From positions 4,588,001-4,652,000 of the forward strand of contig OZ241969.1 of assembly GCA_965204165.1 (NCBI GenBank): a stretch of 64,000 bases of DNA. Reading direction: 5' to 3'. Origin of the DNA: VYFG01 sp965204165. Its GTDB lineage: Bacteria > Pseudomonadota > Gammaproteobacteria > Arenicellales > Poriferihabitantaceae. Below are positions 54,789-63,255 of this stretch, piece by piece (the stretch's first letter is position 1; the number at the start of each line of letters is the position of its first letter). Under the pieces are notes generated by a model. The model did no database searches and was not told the DNA's origin. It worked only from the letters and a program-made list of their open reading frames with translations. A program made the position numbers and the translations under genes.

Positions 54789-55856
54789 ATGGAATTGCCG
54801 GGCGAAGCCGAGGCCGGGCGGTTTTCCGGGGCGCTACTTGCATGGCACCGCCGTCACGGCCGCATGGACCTGCCCTGGCACCGGGACAACGACCCGTACC
54901 GGGTCTGGCTCTCGGAAATCATGCTCCAGCAAACCCGGGTGAGCGCGGTGATTCCCTACTTCGAGCGGTTCGTGGCGCGATTTCCGACGCTTGTAAGCCT
55001 GGCGGACGCGGACGTCGACGACGTGCTTCACCACTGGTCCGGTCTCGGCTACTATGCCCGCGCCCGCAACCTGCACCGTGCTGCCCGCATGATCGTGACG
55101 GACCACGGCGGCCGCTTTCCGGACACCCTGGAGTCCGTGATGGCCCTGCCCGGGGTCGGACGCTCCACCGCCGGCGCCATCCTCGCCTTCTGTTTCAACC
55201 GCCGCGAACCCATCCTCGACGGCAACGTCAAGCGCGTCCTCGCCCGGTATTTTTGTGTTCCCGGGTATCCCGGCGATGCCCCTGTCAACCGGATGCTGTG
55301 GTCGATTGCGGACCGGCTGACCCCGGCGCGGGAGGTGGGCCGCTACACCCAGGCCATCATGGATCTCGGCGCGACGGTATGCACCCGTTCCAGGCCCGCC
55401 TGTCCGGAATGTCCCCTCAAGAAGGACTGCAGGGCTCGTGCCCTGGGCAATCCGGGTGACTACCCGGCCCCCAAGCCGAAGAAAACACGGCCTGTACGGG
55501 AGATCCAGATGCTGCTGGTGGAGGATCCGGAAGGCCGGTTCCTGCTTGAGCGAAGACCGCAGCGTGGTGTCTGGGGCGGGCTGTGGTCCCTGCCGGAGGC
55601 GCCTGTCGAAGAACGCGAACTGCGCAGCCCGCTGCCGGGATACGAACTTGAGCCGGCCCTGCATGCCGATCCGGACCCGGTCCGCCACGGGTTCACCCAT
55701 TTCGAACTCATGATCCATCCACGGCGGTTTCGCATCAGCGCGCCGGAGGCCTGGGTCATGGACGCGGGTGTCCATCTTTGGTACAACCCGGCAGAACCCC
55801 CGAACATTGGACTGCCCGTAGTGGTCAGCCGACTGCTGGCCTCCATTCAGAGATGA
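54789..55856 (+). CDS. mutY: A/G-specific adenine glycosylase
   Basis: Removes adenine mispaired with 8-oxoguanine. The 355 residues start at ATG 54789 (MELPGEAEAGRFSG). Features are the catalytic Glu in WLSEIMLQQT, the helix-hairpin-helix LPGVGRSTAGAI, Asp in ILDGNVKRV and the iron-sulfur cluster cysteines in VCTRSRPACPECPLKKDC. The C-terminal NUDIX-like domain (about 240-355) recognises 8-oxoguanine. It is followed 16 bp later by yggX, the common gammaproteobacterial order. Confidence 0.94.
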   Translation: MELPGEAEAGRFSGALLAWHRRHGRMDLPWHRDNDPYRVWLSEIMLQQTRVSAVIPYFERFVARFPTLVSLADADVDDVLHHWSGLGYYARARNLHRAARMIVTDHGGRFPDTLESVMALPGVGRSTAGAILAFCFNRREPILDGNVKRVLARYFCVPGYPGDAPVNRMLWSIADRLTPAREVGRYTQAIMDLGATVCTRSRPACPECPLKKDCRARALGNPGDYPAPKPKKTRPVREIQMLLVEDPEGRFLLERRPQRGVWGGLWSLPEAPVEERELRSPLPGYELEPALHADPDPVRHGFTHFELMIHPRRFRISAPEAWVMDAGVHLWYNPAEPPNIGLPVVVSRLLASIQR

Positions 55857-55872
55857 CCCAGGAAACACCGAA

Positions 55873-56145
55873 ATGACCAGAATGGTGCAATGCGTGAAAC
55901 TCGGCCGCGAGGCCGAAGGGCTGGCCAGCCAGACCTGGCCCGGGGATCTCGGCCGGCGGATTTTCGAGGAGGTCTCCCTGGAAGCCTGGCAGGAATGGCT
56001 GCGCCAGCAGACCGTCCTCATCAACGAGTACAGGCTGAACCCGCTGGATGCCAGGGACAAGAAATACCTGGCGGAGCAGATGGAAGCCTACTTCTTCGGC
56101 GACGGCATCGTTATGCCGGACCAATGGCAACCCGACGATTCCTGA
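55873..56145 (+). CDS. yggX: Fe(II)-trafficking/oxidative-stress protein YggX
   Basis: A 90-residue protein starting MTRMVQCVKLGREAEGLA, with the family's N-terminal Cys (residue 7) and the helical core IFEEVSLEAWQEWLRQQTVLINEYRLNPLD. YggX protects iron-sulfur clusters, including that of MutY, under oxidative stress. It is cotranscribed with mutY. Confidence 0.94.
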   Translation: MTRMVQCVKLGREAEGLASQTWPGDLGRRIFEEVSLEAWQEWLRQQTVLINEYRLNPLDARDKKYLAEQMEAYFFGDGIVMPDQWQPDDS

Positions 56146-56206
56146 GACTGCCCTGTCCCGCCGGACCGGGGTGGTATAGTAAAGATCAACAGCCCCGGCA
56201 GACCGG

Positions 56207-57202
56207 ATGAAACCCAAGGCGGCCTCGTACTACAAGCAGAACCGGCTGAAACAGCTCCGGGCGTTCTGCTTTACCGCCAAATCCGGCAGCATCTCCCGGG
56301 CAGCGGAGCAGCTCTACCTGAGTCAGCCTTCCGTCTCCCTGCAAATCCAGGCCCTGGAGCGCGAACTCAACACCATGCTGTTCGAGCGCCGCGGCCCCAA
56401 GATCCGGCTGACACCGGACGGCCAGGCACTGCTCGAGATCGCGCTGCCTCTGGTGGAGGGCATGGACTCGCTCAGAGACACCTTCGCCGAGCGCTGCGGG
56501 GATCTCAACAGCGGCTATCTCAACATCGCCGCCGGGGAATCCACCCTCCTGTACATCCTGCCCAAATACCTCAAGCAGTTTGCCGACAGGTACCCGGGCG
56601 TGCGGATCAGGCTGCACAACGTCACCGGGGCCGACGGCATGGCCATGCTGCGCGCGGACGAGGCGGACTTTGCCGTGGGCTCCATGCTCGACATGCCGGA
56701 CGACGTCAGCTATCACCCCGTGTTCACGTTTCATCCGACCCTGATCACGCCACTGAATCATCCCCTGGCCGGAAAGAAGCAGGTCTCACTGGAGGAAATC
56801 GCGGAGTACGACCTGATTCTGCCGCCCCGTTATCTGAGCACTTGGGGCATCGTCAAGTCCGTGTTCCAGCAGTACAACATCCCCCACAAGGTCACCCTGG
56901 AAGCCGGGGGCTGGGCGGTGATCAAGAAATACGTGGAGCAGGGACTCGGGATTTCCATCGTGACCAGCATCTGCCTGGAGGAAGGCGATCGCCTGGGCAC
57001 GATCCCGGTGCGGGAGCATTTCCCCTCGCGCAGCTACGGCATCGTCATCCGGCGGGGCAAGTTCATCCCGGCCCAGGCCAAACGGTTCATTGAGATGCTG
57101 GCGCCGGACCTGTTCCACAAGCCGGGGATATCGGCGGACGAACTGGACGAAGACCTGATGGAATCCCTGGAGCGCATCAACAGGAGAGGTATCCGACAAT
57201 GA
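56207..57202 (+). CDS. LysR-family transcriptional regulator (CysB-like)
   Basis: A 331-residue regulator from ATG 56207. The HTH is in SISRAAEQLYLSQPSVSLQIQALERELNTMLFERRG (about 30-64). The effector domain has the LysR phrases LHNVTGADGMAMLRADEADFAVG and EAGGWAVIKKYVEQGLGISIV, the latter resembling the CysB/Cbl ligand region. A role in sulfur-source control is possible but rests only on that resemblance. It is transcribed separately from mutY-yggX. Confidence 0.82.
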   Translation: MKPKAASYYKQNRLKQLRAFCFTAKSGSISRAAEQLYLSQPSVSLQIQALERELNTMLFERRGPKIRLTPDGQALLEIALPLVEGMDSLRDTFAERCGDLNSGYLNIAAGESTLLYILPKYLKQFADRYPGVRIRLHNVTGADGMAMLRADEADFAVGSMLDMPDDVSYHPVFTFHPTLITPLNHPLAGKKQVSLEEIAEYDLILPPRYLSTWGIVKSVFQQYNIPHKVTLEAGGWAVIKKYVEQGLGISIVTSICLEEGDRLGTIPVREHFPSRSYGIVIRRGKFIPAQAKRFIEMLAPDLFHKPGISADELDEDLMESLERINRRGIRQ

Positions 57203-57351
57203 TGCGTTGTACAGCTGAAAGCAATTCACACGGTAGCAGTATTCCCCGTTTACACTTGTAGAAAGTGATTTTCTGGCTCTAGTTCACTTGAGAGGAGTGT
57301 TTCACCGGTGGTTTACAATTTGGAAGGTTAGACCCAAAGATTCTGCAAGGA

Positions 57352-57945
57352 CTACCACCCACACGCTTCTCTCAGTGGAACAATCGCTTCTGCTAACCCA
57401 TCCAAATTCCAGATCGCTGTAGTTGGACTTTCGTTGTACGGAGTAGTCCTTGCAACAAATTTCTGTCCGGATGATGATTGTTCTATCTCAATCATTCTCA
57501 GTAATAGTTCTTGTTCACTTCTTGGATAGAACGTCGCCTCATTGCTCGTTGATAATGACCACACCAAACTTTCCGCATCATCCGATCCAATTCTATGAGT
57601 AACACGTACATTGTCAGAGCCAAGATAATCTTGCCAATTGATATAAATTTCCGTTGAATTTCCCGAGCATCGAAGAACCAACACGATAGGTCTTCCAAAC
57701 CGAGATTCGCCCTGTTCTGAAACATTCACTAACGTCACTCTTCGTGAGTCATCAAGAGGATCTTCATCTTGATCGACTATCCATCCTTCTTCGATTTCTT
57801 GAAGTGGTTCCGATTCAGCCAAACTGTCAAAGCATGATAATCGATCAGCATCGGATTCTATCTTTGCGCATTCTTGGATCGATTGTTGGCTGAATCCCAT
57901 TAGCGGAATGAAGGCCAAAATTACGAACAACATTGATCGGAACAC
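57352..57945 (-). CDS. VasI/TagO-like exported protein
   Basis: A 197-residue protein with signal peptide MFRSMLFVILAFIPLMGFSQ. The mature part has CAKIESDADRLSCFDSLA, then DSRRVTLVNVSEQGESRFG, LVLRCSGNSTEIYINWQDYLG and PTTAIWNLDGLAEAIVPLREACGW. This order matches the VasI/TagO family, usually found in type VI secretion loci. No other type VI gene is in the window. It is AT-richer than its neighbours, suggesting recent arrival. A general periplasmic role is as likely as a secretion one. Confidence 0.72.
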   Translation of the reverse strand: MFRSMLFVILAFIPLMGFSQQSIQECAKIESDADRLSCFDSLAESEPLQEIEEGWIVDQDEDPLDDSRRVTLVNVSEQGESRFGRPIVLVLRCSGNSTEIYINWQDYLGSDNVRVTHRIGSDDAESLVWSLSTSNEATFYPRSEQELLLRMIEIEQSSSGQKFVARTTPYNESPTTAIWNLDGLAEAIVPLREACGW

Positions 57946-58183
57946 TATGCTTCCTCCGCTTACTTTTGGGGGGTGGAAGAGATGCTATTGGAAACATCTG
58001 TGAAATGTCAAACTTCTGTAAGTACATGAACTAACGTGATTTAGTTTGAAATTATTGCCCTTAGCAATATATTTCCCTTTTCTTTATTTCTTCAACAGAA
58101 AGATCCAGAATCTCCTATATTGCTTACCGAGGGTGACTAATATTCTGACAACCATTGGACCGTACGCCACTGCGTCCTGAATT
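57946..58183. other. AT-rich intergenic region
   Basis: Divergent promoter space between the VasI-like and restriction genes; no gene visible. Confidence 0.4.
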
Positions 58184-59062
58184 ATGAAAGCGGACGAATT
58201 ACAGGATCGCTTCAGCCGACTGAACATCTGGAAGGCTTATGGTCAGCGTGCCCCACACAAGCCGCTTCTTGCCCTATGGGCGATCGGGCGGTGTTTGCGT
58301 GGAGAAGATCGATTAGTTTCGTATAAAGAATCCCGCCATGAACTGGCCGAGATGTTGCGCCTGTATGGGCCACCGCGCAAGAACGTATATCCAGAGTATC
58401 CTTTCTGGCGTCTGCGGTTGGGCGGCATCTGGGAGGTGCCTTGTTCCGATCGAATTTCCGAAACTGTGAGCAAAGACGCCCATGTCAGTTCGCTGCTGAA
58501 GGAAAACGCACATGGCGGATTTCCAAAGGATATATATGATGCACTGCAGGCGGATGAGGAACTTGCCGTCAAGATTGCCTATTCGCTACTGGATGCGCAT
58601 TTTCCTTCGACACTGCATGAAACTGTATTGCGAGGAGTTGGGATAGTCTCCGAGTTCGAATACATTCGGCGCAGAACTAGGAACAGGGAGTTTTCGGATA
58701 CGGTATTGGCGGCCTATGGTCACCAGTGCGCCGTATGCGATTTTGCTGTTCGCTTGGATAAAGGTCCCATTGGTTTGGAAGCCGCCCATATCAGGTGGCA
58801 TTGCGCACAAGGCCCCGATCTGATTCAAAACGCACTCTCACTTTGTGCGCTTCACCATCGATTATTCGATGCAGGAGCATTCACTCTGTCCCGGGAACGT
58901 AGAATCCAGGTATCAGGACAAGTGACCGGCAGAGGCTCCAACGAAATCCTTGGCAGGTTTCAATCGAAGGAGATTCTCTTGCCGGAAGATGATGGGAACA
59001 CTCCGGATCTGGATTTTCTGAATTGGCATCAGAAAAACGTTTTTCAGGATGAACTCCGATGA
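58184..59062 (+). CDS. HNH restriction endonuclease with sulfur-binding-like domain (putative phosphorothioate-DNA specific)
   Basis: A 292-residue protein. The N-terminal 150 residues (RFSRLNIWKAYGQRAPHKPLLALWAIGRCL, then YPEYPFWRLRLGGIWEVP) resemble the sulfur-binding domain of ScoMcrA/SprMcrA-type enzymes, which recognise phosphorothioate-modified DNA. The C-terminal HNH nuclease has CAVCDFAVRL, then GLEAAHIRWHCAQGPDLIQNALSLCALHHRLFDAGAF, with the His-His-Asn and zinc cysteines. Size and layout match SprMcrA. As a type IV enzyme it would exclude DNA from Dnd-modified sources. No dnd genes are visible nearby. Intermediate base composition suggests horizontal transfer. Confidence 0.82.
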   Translation: MKADELQDRFSRLNIWKAYGQRAPHKPLLALWAIGRCLRGEDRLVSYKESRHELAEMLRLYGPPRKNVYPEYPFWRLRLGGIWEVPCSDRISETVSKDAHVSSLLKENAHGGFPKDIYDALQADEELAVKIAYSLLDAHFPSTLHETVLRGVGIVSEFEYIRRRTRNREFSDTVLAAYGHQCAVCDFAVRLDKGPIGLEAAHIRWHCAQGPDLIQNALSLCALHHRLFDAGAFTLSRERRIQVSGQVTGRGSNEILGRFQSKEILLPEDDGNTPDLDFLNWHQKNVFQDELR

Positions 59063-59194
59063 ATAGGTGGTCGGCGCCACCGAATTAGTTGCCTTTACAG
59101 CCTGTGGGCGATTGATCATCGCATTTATCTAGATTACAGCAATTGAACTCTGGATATAGAGAATTTCCTGAGACGCCCATCGTATAATCTCTCC

Positions 59195-59905
59195 ATGCCC
59201 AATCCGATGACCCCCCGGAAACTGTACCTGGCGGCCGTCCTGCTCCTGTGCCTGCCGCACATGGCCGTGCATGCGGCACCTGGCATCAACAACCGTGACC
59301 ATGGTGTCACCATTCCCACGGATGTTTCCTTCCAGGCCATCCCCGTGTGCTACGACTTCGGTTGCCGCACCCGGAGCACGGTTGGCCTGTCCATCAAGGA
59401 ATGGGAGTCCGTGGTGGGCTGGTTCCGAGAACCTGCCGCCACACCCGAAGTGGAGCGTGACCAGATCCGCCGCGCGGTGGGCTGGATGGAGGTGGTGATC
59501 GGCCGGCATACCCCGACACACCTCGATCTCGCTGCGGACGAAATTCCCGGAAAGCACCGGGAGACCGGCCAGCAGGACTGTATCGACGAATCTGTGAACA
59601 CCACCACCTACCTGCGTCTTTTCGAGTCAATGGGGTACCTGCGCCACCACGTGGTCATCGAGGAGGCCTACCGCCGGGCACTGTTCGACCAGCACTGGTC
59701 GGCGCAGATCCGCGAGGTCGCCGGCGGAACCCGCTACGTGGTCGATTCCTGGTTCCAGCCCAACGGATACCTGCCGATCATCCAGGACAGCGAATCCTGG
59801 GAAGACATCACCATGATGAGCGCGGTGGTGGACAACCGTCCCGACGAGGAGGGTGAAGAGGTGAAACGGTCTTTCTGGCACCGGCTGCTCCGGGGCGAAA
59901 ACTGA
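59195..59905 (+). CDS. Exported protein of unknown function upstream of mnmA
   Basis: A 236-residue protein with signal sequence (LYLAAVLLLCLPHMAVHA; cleavage near AVHA-AP). ATG 59195 or 59207 is the start. The mature protein is hydrophilic, with VCYDFGCRTRSTVGLS (a likely disulfide pair), QQDCIDESVNTTTYLRLFE and YVVDSWFQPNGYLPIIQ. It resembles conserved periplasmic proteins found near mnmA/purB in gammaproteobacteria, but no function is established. It ends 64 bp before mnmA. Confidence 0.7.
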   Translation: MPNPMTPRKLYLAAVLLLCLPHMAVHAAPGINNRDHGVTIPTDVSFQAIPVCYDFGCRTRSTVGLSIKEWESVVGWFREPAATPEVERDQIRRAVGWMEVVIGRHTPTHLDLAADEIPGKHRETGQQDCIDESVNTTTYLRLFESMGYLRHHVVIEEAYRRALFDQHWSAQIREVAGGTRYVVDSWFQPNGYLPIIQDSESWEDITMMSAVVDNRPDEEGEEVKRSFWHRLLRGEN

Positions 59906-59969
59906 GAAGGCCGTTGGGGCCCAAAACAGGCACTCCCTCGACTCGTACAACCTGGGCTAGGCAAAGATC

Positions 59970-61040
59970 ATGGACAGGGTAATCGTCGGCATGTCCGGTG
60001 GCGTGGACTCCTCGGTGGCGGCATACAGGTTGCTGGAGGAGGGTCATCACGTCACCGGGCTGTTCATGAAGAACTGGGAGGAGGACGACACCGAGGAATA
60101 CTGTTCCGCGGCGGAAGACCTGACCGACGCCACGGAGGTCTGCAAGGCGCTTGAAATCGAATTGCACACGGTGAACTTCTCCCACGAATACTGGGACAAC
60201 GTGTTCGAGCATTTCCTCGGCGAATACCGCGCCGGCCGCACCCCCAATCCCGACGTGGTCTGCAACAAGGAAATCAAGTTCAAGGAATTCCTCCGCCGGG
60301 CCCTGGTTCTCGGCGCCGACTGCATCGCCACCGGCCACTATGCAAGGTTGGGGCGGGACAACCGGCATTGTCTCCTTCGCAAGGGGCTTGACGACAACAA
60401 GGACCAGAGCTATTTCCTGCATACGCTGGATCAGGAGGCGCTCCGCCACGCGAGATTCCCGATCGGCGAGATGCAAAAGGAACAGGTTCGGGCCAAGGCC
60501 AAGGAACTCGGCCTCCCGGTCCACGACAAGAAAGACAGCACCGGAATCTGCTTCATCGGCGAGCGCCGCTTCCATGATTTCCTCAGCCGCTATCTTCCCG
60601 CCCAAGAGGGGGAAATCAAATCGCTGGACGGGGAGGTGCTCGGAGAGCATCGGGGTTGCTATTTCTACACCATCGGCCAGCGCCAGGGCCTTGGTATCGG
60701 CGGAGAGGGCGAAGCCTGGTACGTGGCTCGCAAGGATGTCGAGCGGAACATCGTGTACGTGGTGCAGGGACACGATCATGAGGCGCTGTATCACCGGGTG
60801 GTGCTGGCGGAAGACCTGCACTGGATCACCGACATCCCGCCGTCCCTGCCCGGGATTCTGAACGCCAAGGTCCGCTACCGGCAGGCGGACCAGCCCTGCG
60901 AAATCAAAATGATCGGGCCGAATTACTCCCGCATCGTGTTCGACGAGACCCAGTGGGCGGTAACGCCGGGGCAATCCATCGTGTTCTACGACGAGGACAC
61001 CTGCATCGGGGGTGGCATCATCCGCGACGCCCTGGACTGA
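59970..61040 (+). CDS. mnmA: tRNA 2-thiouridylase MnmA
   Basis: Installs 2-thiouridine at position 34 of Lys, Glu and Gln tRNAs, using sulfur relayed by the Tus proteins. The 356 residues carry the PP-loop MSGGVDSSVAAY (8-19), the catalytic Cys in NPDVVCNKE (near 99) and the second Cys in GICFIGERRF (near 200). The length is normal. The purB gene follows after about 110 bp; the hflD gene often found between them is absent. Confidence 0.95.
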   Translation: MDRVIVGMSGGVDSSVAAYRLLEEGHHVTGLFMKNWEEDDTEEYCSAAEDLTDATEVCKALEIELHTVNFSHEYWDNVFEHFLGEYRAGRTPNPDVVCNKEIKFKEFLRRALVLGADCIATGHYARLGRDNRHCLLRKGLDDNKDQSYFLHTLDQEALRHARFPIGEMQKEQVRAKAKELGLPVHDKKDSTGICFIGERRFHDFLSRYLPAQEGEIKSLDGEVLGEHRGCYFYTIGQRQGLGIGGEGEAWYVARKDVERNIVYVVQGHDHEALYHRVVLAEDLHWITDIPPSLPGILNAKVRYRQADQPCEIKMIGPNYSRIVFDETQWAVTPGQSIVFYDEDTCIGGGIIRDALD

Positions 61041-61150
61041 TTCGCCGGCCGGAATGCCCGTTCGCCGCATCCGCCCGGCCGGGCCGCCGCCAATCGAGTC
61101 CCCGGGCCTGTGCTATCATTCGCCCGCCCGCACAAAACCCCCGCTTGCCC

Positions 61151-62539
61151 GTGGTCAACGACCCACTGCCGCTGTCGGAGCTCTCCGCCCTGTCCCCCCT
61201 GGATGGCCGTTACGGCCAAAAAACCGCCGAACTCAGACCCCATTTCAGTGAATTCGGACTGATCCGCGCCAGGGTCCGCGTGGAGGTGGAATGGCTGATC
61301 CATCTCGCGAGCGAGCCCGGCATCGGGGAGATTCCCCCCTTCGGCGAATCTGAGGCCGGGTTCCTGCGCGGCATCGCGGACGGATTCTCGCCGGAGGATG
61401 CCAGGGAGGTGAAGGAGATCGAGTCAGCCACCAATCACGACGTCAAGGCGGTGGAGTATTTCCTCAGGAAAAGAACCGCGGGAGAGCCGGCCATCGCCGC
61501 TGCAGCGGAATTCATTCATTTCGCCTGCACCTCAGAGGACATCAACAACCTGTCCCATGCCCTGATGCTGAAGGACGCGCGGGACGGTGTGCTCCTGCCG
61601 CGCATGGAGGAACTGACGAACAGGCTGGCCGAAATGGCCCGGGAATTCGCCGACGTCCCGATGCTTTCTCGCACCCACGGACAGCCCGCCAGTCCCACAA
61701 CCATGGGCAAGGAACTGGCCAACGTGGTCCACCGCCTGAGGCAGGCCATGGACCAGGTGGCGGGGGTCCGCCTGTCCGGCAAGATGAACGGTGCCGTGGG
61801 CAACTTCAACGCCCACCTGGTCGCCTACCCCGACCTGCCCTGGACCGACATCTCCCGCCGTTTCGTGGAGTCCCTGAGGCTTGTCAACAACCCGCTCACC
61901 ACCCAGATCGAACCCCACGACCACATCGCGGAACTCTGCCACGCCCAGAGCCGGTTCAACACGGTTCTTCTGGACCTCGACCGTGATATCTGGAGCTACA
62001 TCAGCCTGGGTTACTTCAGGCAGAAGGTGGTTGCCGGCGAAGTCGGATCCAGCACCATGCCGCACAAAGTCAATCCCATCGACTTCGAGAACTCCGAGGG
62101 CAACCTCGGACTCGCCAACGCCGTGCTGGGACACCTGGCGGAAAAGCTCCCGGTGAGCCGCTGGCAGCGGGACCTCACCGACTCCACGGTGCTGCGCAAT
62201 CTCGGCATCGGCATGGGATACACCCTGCTGGCGGCAAAGTCGGCCCTTCGGGGGCTCGCCAAGCTGGAAATCAACCACGCCAGGCTCGAGGAGGACCTGG
62301 ACCGGAGTTGGGAAGTGCTGGCCGAACCGATCCAGACGGTGATGCGAAGATACGGCGTCGAGGAGTCCTATGAAAAACTCAAGGCCCTGACCCGTGGAAC
62401 CGAGGGCATCACCCGGGAAACCCTGCGGGCGTTCATTGACGGCCTGGAAATCCCGGAAAGCGCCAAGGACGAACTCCGGGCGTTGACCCCGGCGACCTAT
62501 GTCGGCAACGCGGTCAGCGCAACTCTCGAGAACATGTGA
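61151..62539 (+). CDS. purB: Adenylosuccinate lyase
   Basis: Catalyses two fumarate-releasing steps of purine synthesis. From GTG 61151 (MVNDPLPLSELSALSPLDGRYG) the protein has 462 residues, close to E. coli PurB (456). Features are the catalytic His in LSRTHGQPASPTTMGKE and the family signature GSSTMPHKVNPIDFENSEGN. Its TGA overlaps the GTG of the next gene. Upstream in-frame codons are not family-like. Confidence 0.94.
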   Translation: MVNDPLPLSELSALSPLDGRYGQKTAELRPHFSEFGLIRARVRVEVEWLIHLASEPGIGEIPPFGESEAGFLRGIADGFSPEDAREVKEIESATNHDVKAVEYFLRKRTAGEPAIAAAAEFIHFACTSEDINNLSHALMLKDARDGVLLPRMEELTNRLAEMAREFADVPMLSRTHGQPASPTTMGKELANVVHRLRQAMDQVAGVRLSGKMNGAVGNFNAHLVAYPDLPWTDISRRFVESLRLVNNPLTTQIEPHDHIAELCHAQSRFNTVLLDLDRDIWSYISLGYFRQKVVAGEVGSSTMPHKVNPIDFENSEGNLGLANAVLGHLAEKLPVSRWQRDLTDSTVLRNLGIGMGYTLLAAKSALRGLAKLEINHARLEEDLDRSWEVLAEPIQTVMRRYGVEESYEKLKALTRGTEGITRETLRAFIDGLEIPESAKDELRALTPATYVGNAVSATLENM

Positions 62540-63252
62540 GCGAAATCCGCCTGTCCAAGCTGATGGCGGCGCGCGGACTGTGTTCGCGCCGGGAGGCCGA
62601 CCGGTTCATCGCCGACGGCCTCGTCAAAGTGGACGGCGTTGTGGTGGATACGCTGGGCACACGCGTCAGGGAGGACCAGGCGATCACCCTGGCGGATGAC
62701 GCCCTCAGCCGCCAGGACGCACTAGTCACCGTGCTGCTCAACAAGCCCATGAACTACGTCTCCGGCCTGCCGGAGGACGGCCACGAGTCAGCGGTCATGC
62801 TGATCAACCGGGAAAACCGACAGTATCCGAGCGACCCGGTACCCTCGCGAAGGGGGCTTGCCCCTGCGGGGCGCCTGGACATCGATTCCATGGGCCTCAT
62901 GGTCTACACCGGCGACGGCCGGGTGGCGCGCAGGCTCATCGGTTCGGACAGCCGGGTGGAAAAGGAATACCTGGTGTGGGTCCGAGGCGACCTCACCCTG
63001 GAAAGACTCGAACGCCTACGCGGCGGCCTTTCGCTGGACGACAGGAAACTCCGGCCGGTGCAGGTGGAGCATCTCGAGGGCAACCGGTTGCGCATGGTTC
63101 TCACCGAGGGTCGCAAGCGCCAGATCCGCCGCATGTGCGAACTGGTGGAACTCAAGGTGACCAGGCTGGTCCGGGTGCGTATCGGCGGCGTACGCCTGGG
63201 CAGACTCCCCCCGGGAAAGTGGCGCCTGCTGGGCCCCCGGGAGCGCTTCTGA
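62536..63252 (+). CDS. Pseudouridine synthase of the RsuA/RluB/E/F family
   Basis: A 238-residue tRNA/rRNA pseudouridine synthase from GTG 62536, overlapping the purB stop. The N-terminal S4 RNA-binding domain (RLSKLMAARGLCSRREADRFI) precedes the catalytic domain, with GRLDIDSMGLMVYT holding the nucleophile Asp. EGRKRQIRRMCELV is the RluE/RluF-type closing motif. Closest in feel to RluF, but I cannot fix which uridine is modified. Confidence 0.87.
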   Translation: MSEIRLSKLMAARGLCSRREADRFIADGLVKVDGVVVDTLGTRVREDQAITLADDALSRQDALVTVLLNKPMNYVSGLPEDGHESAVMLINRENRQYPSDPVPSRRGLAPAGRLDIDSMGLMVYTGDGRVARRLIGSDSRVEKEYLVWVRGDLTLERLERLRGGLSLDDRKLRPVQVEHLEGNRLRMVLTEGRKRQIRRMCELVELKVTRLVRVRIGGVRLGRLPPGKWRLLGPRERF

Positions 63253-63255
63253 GCC

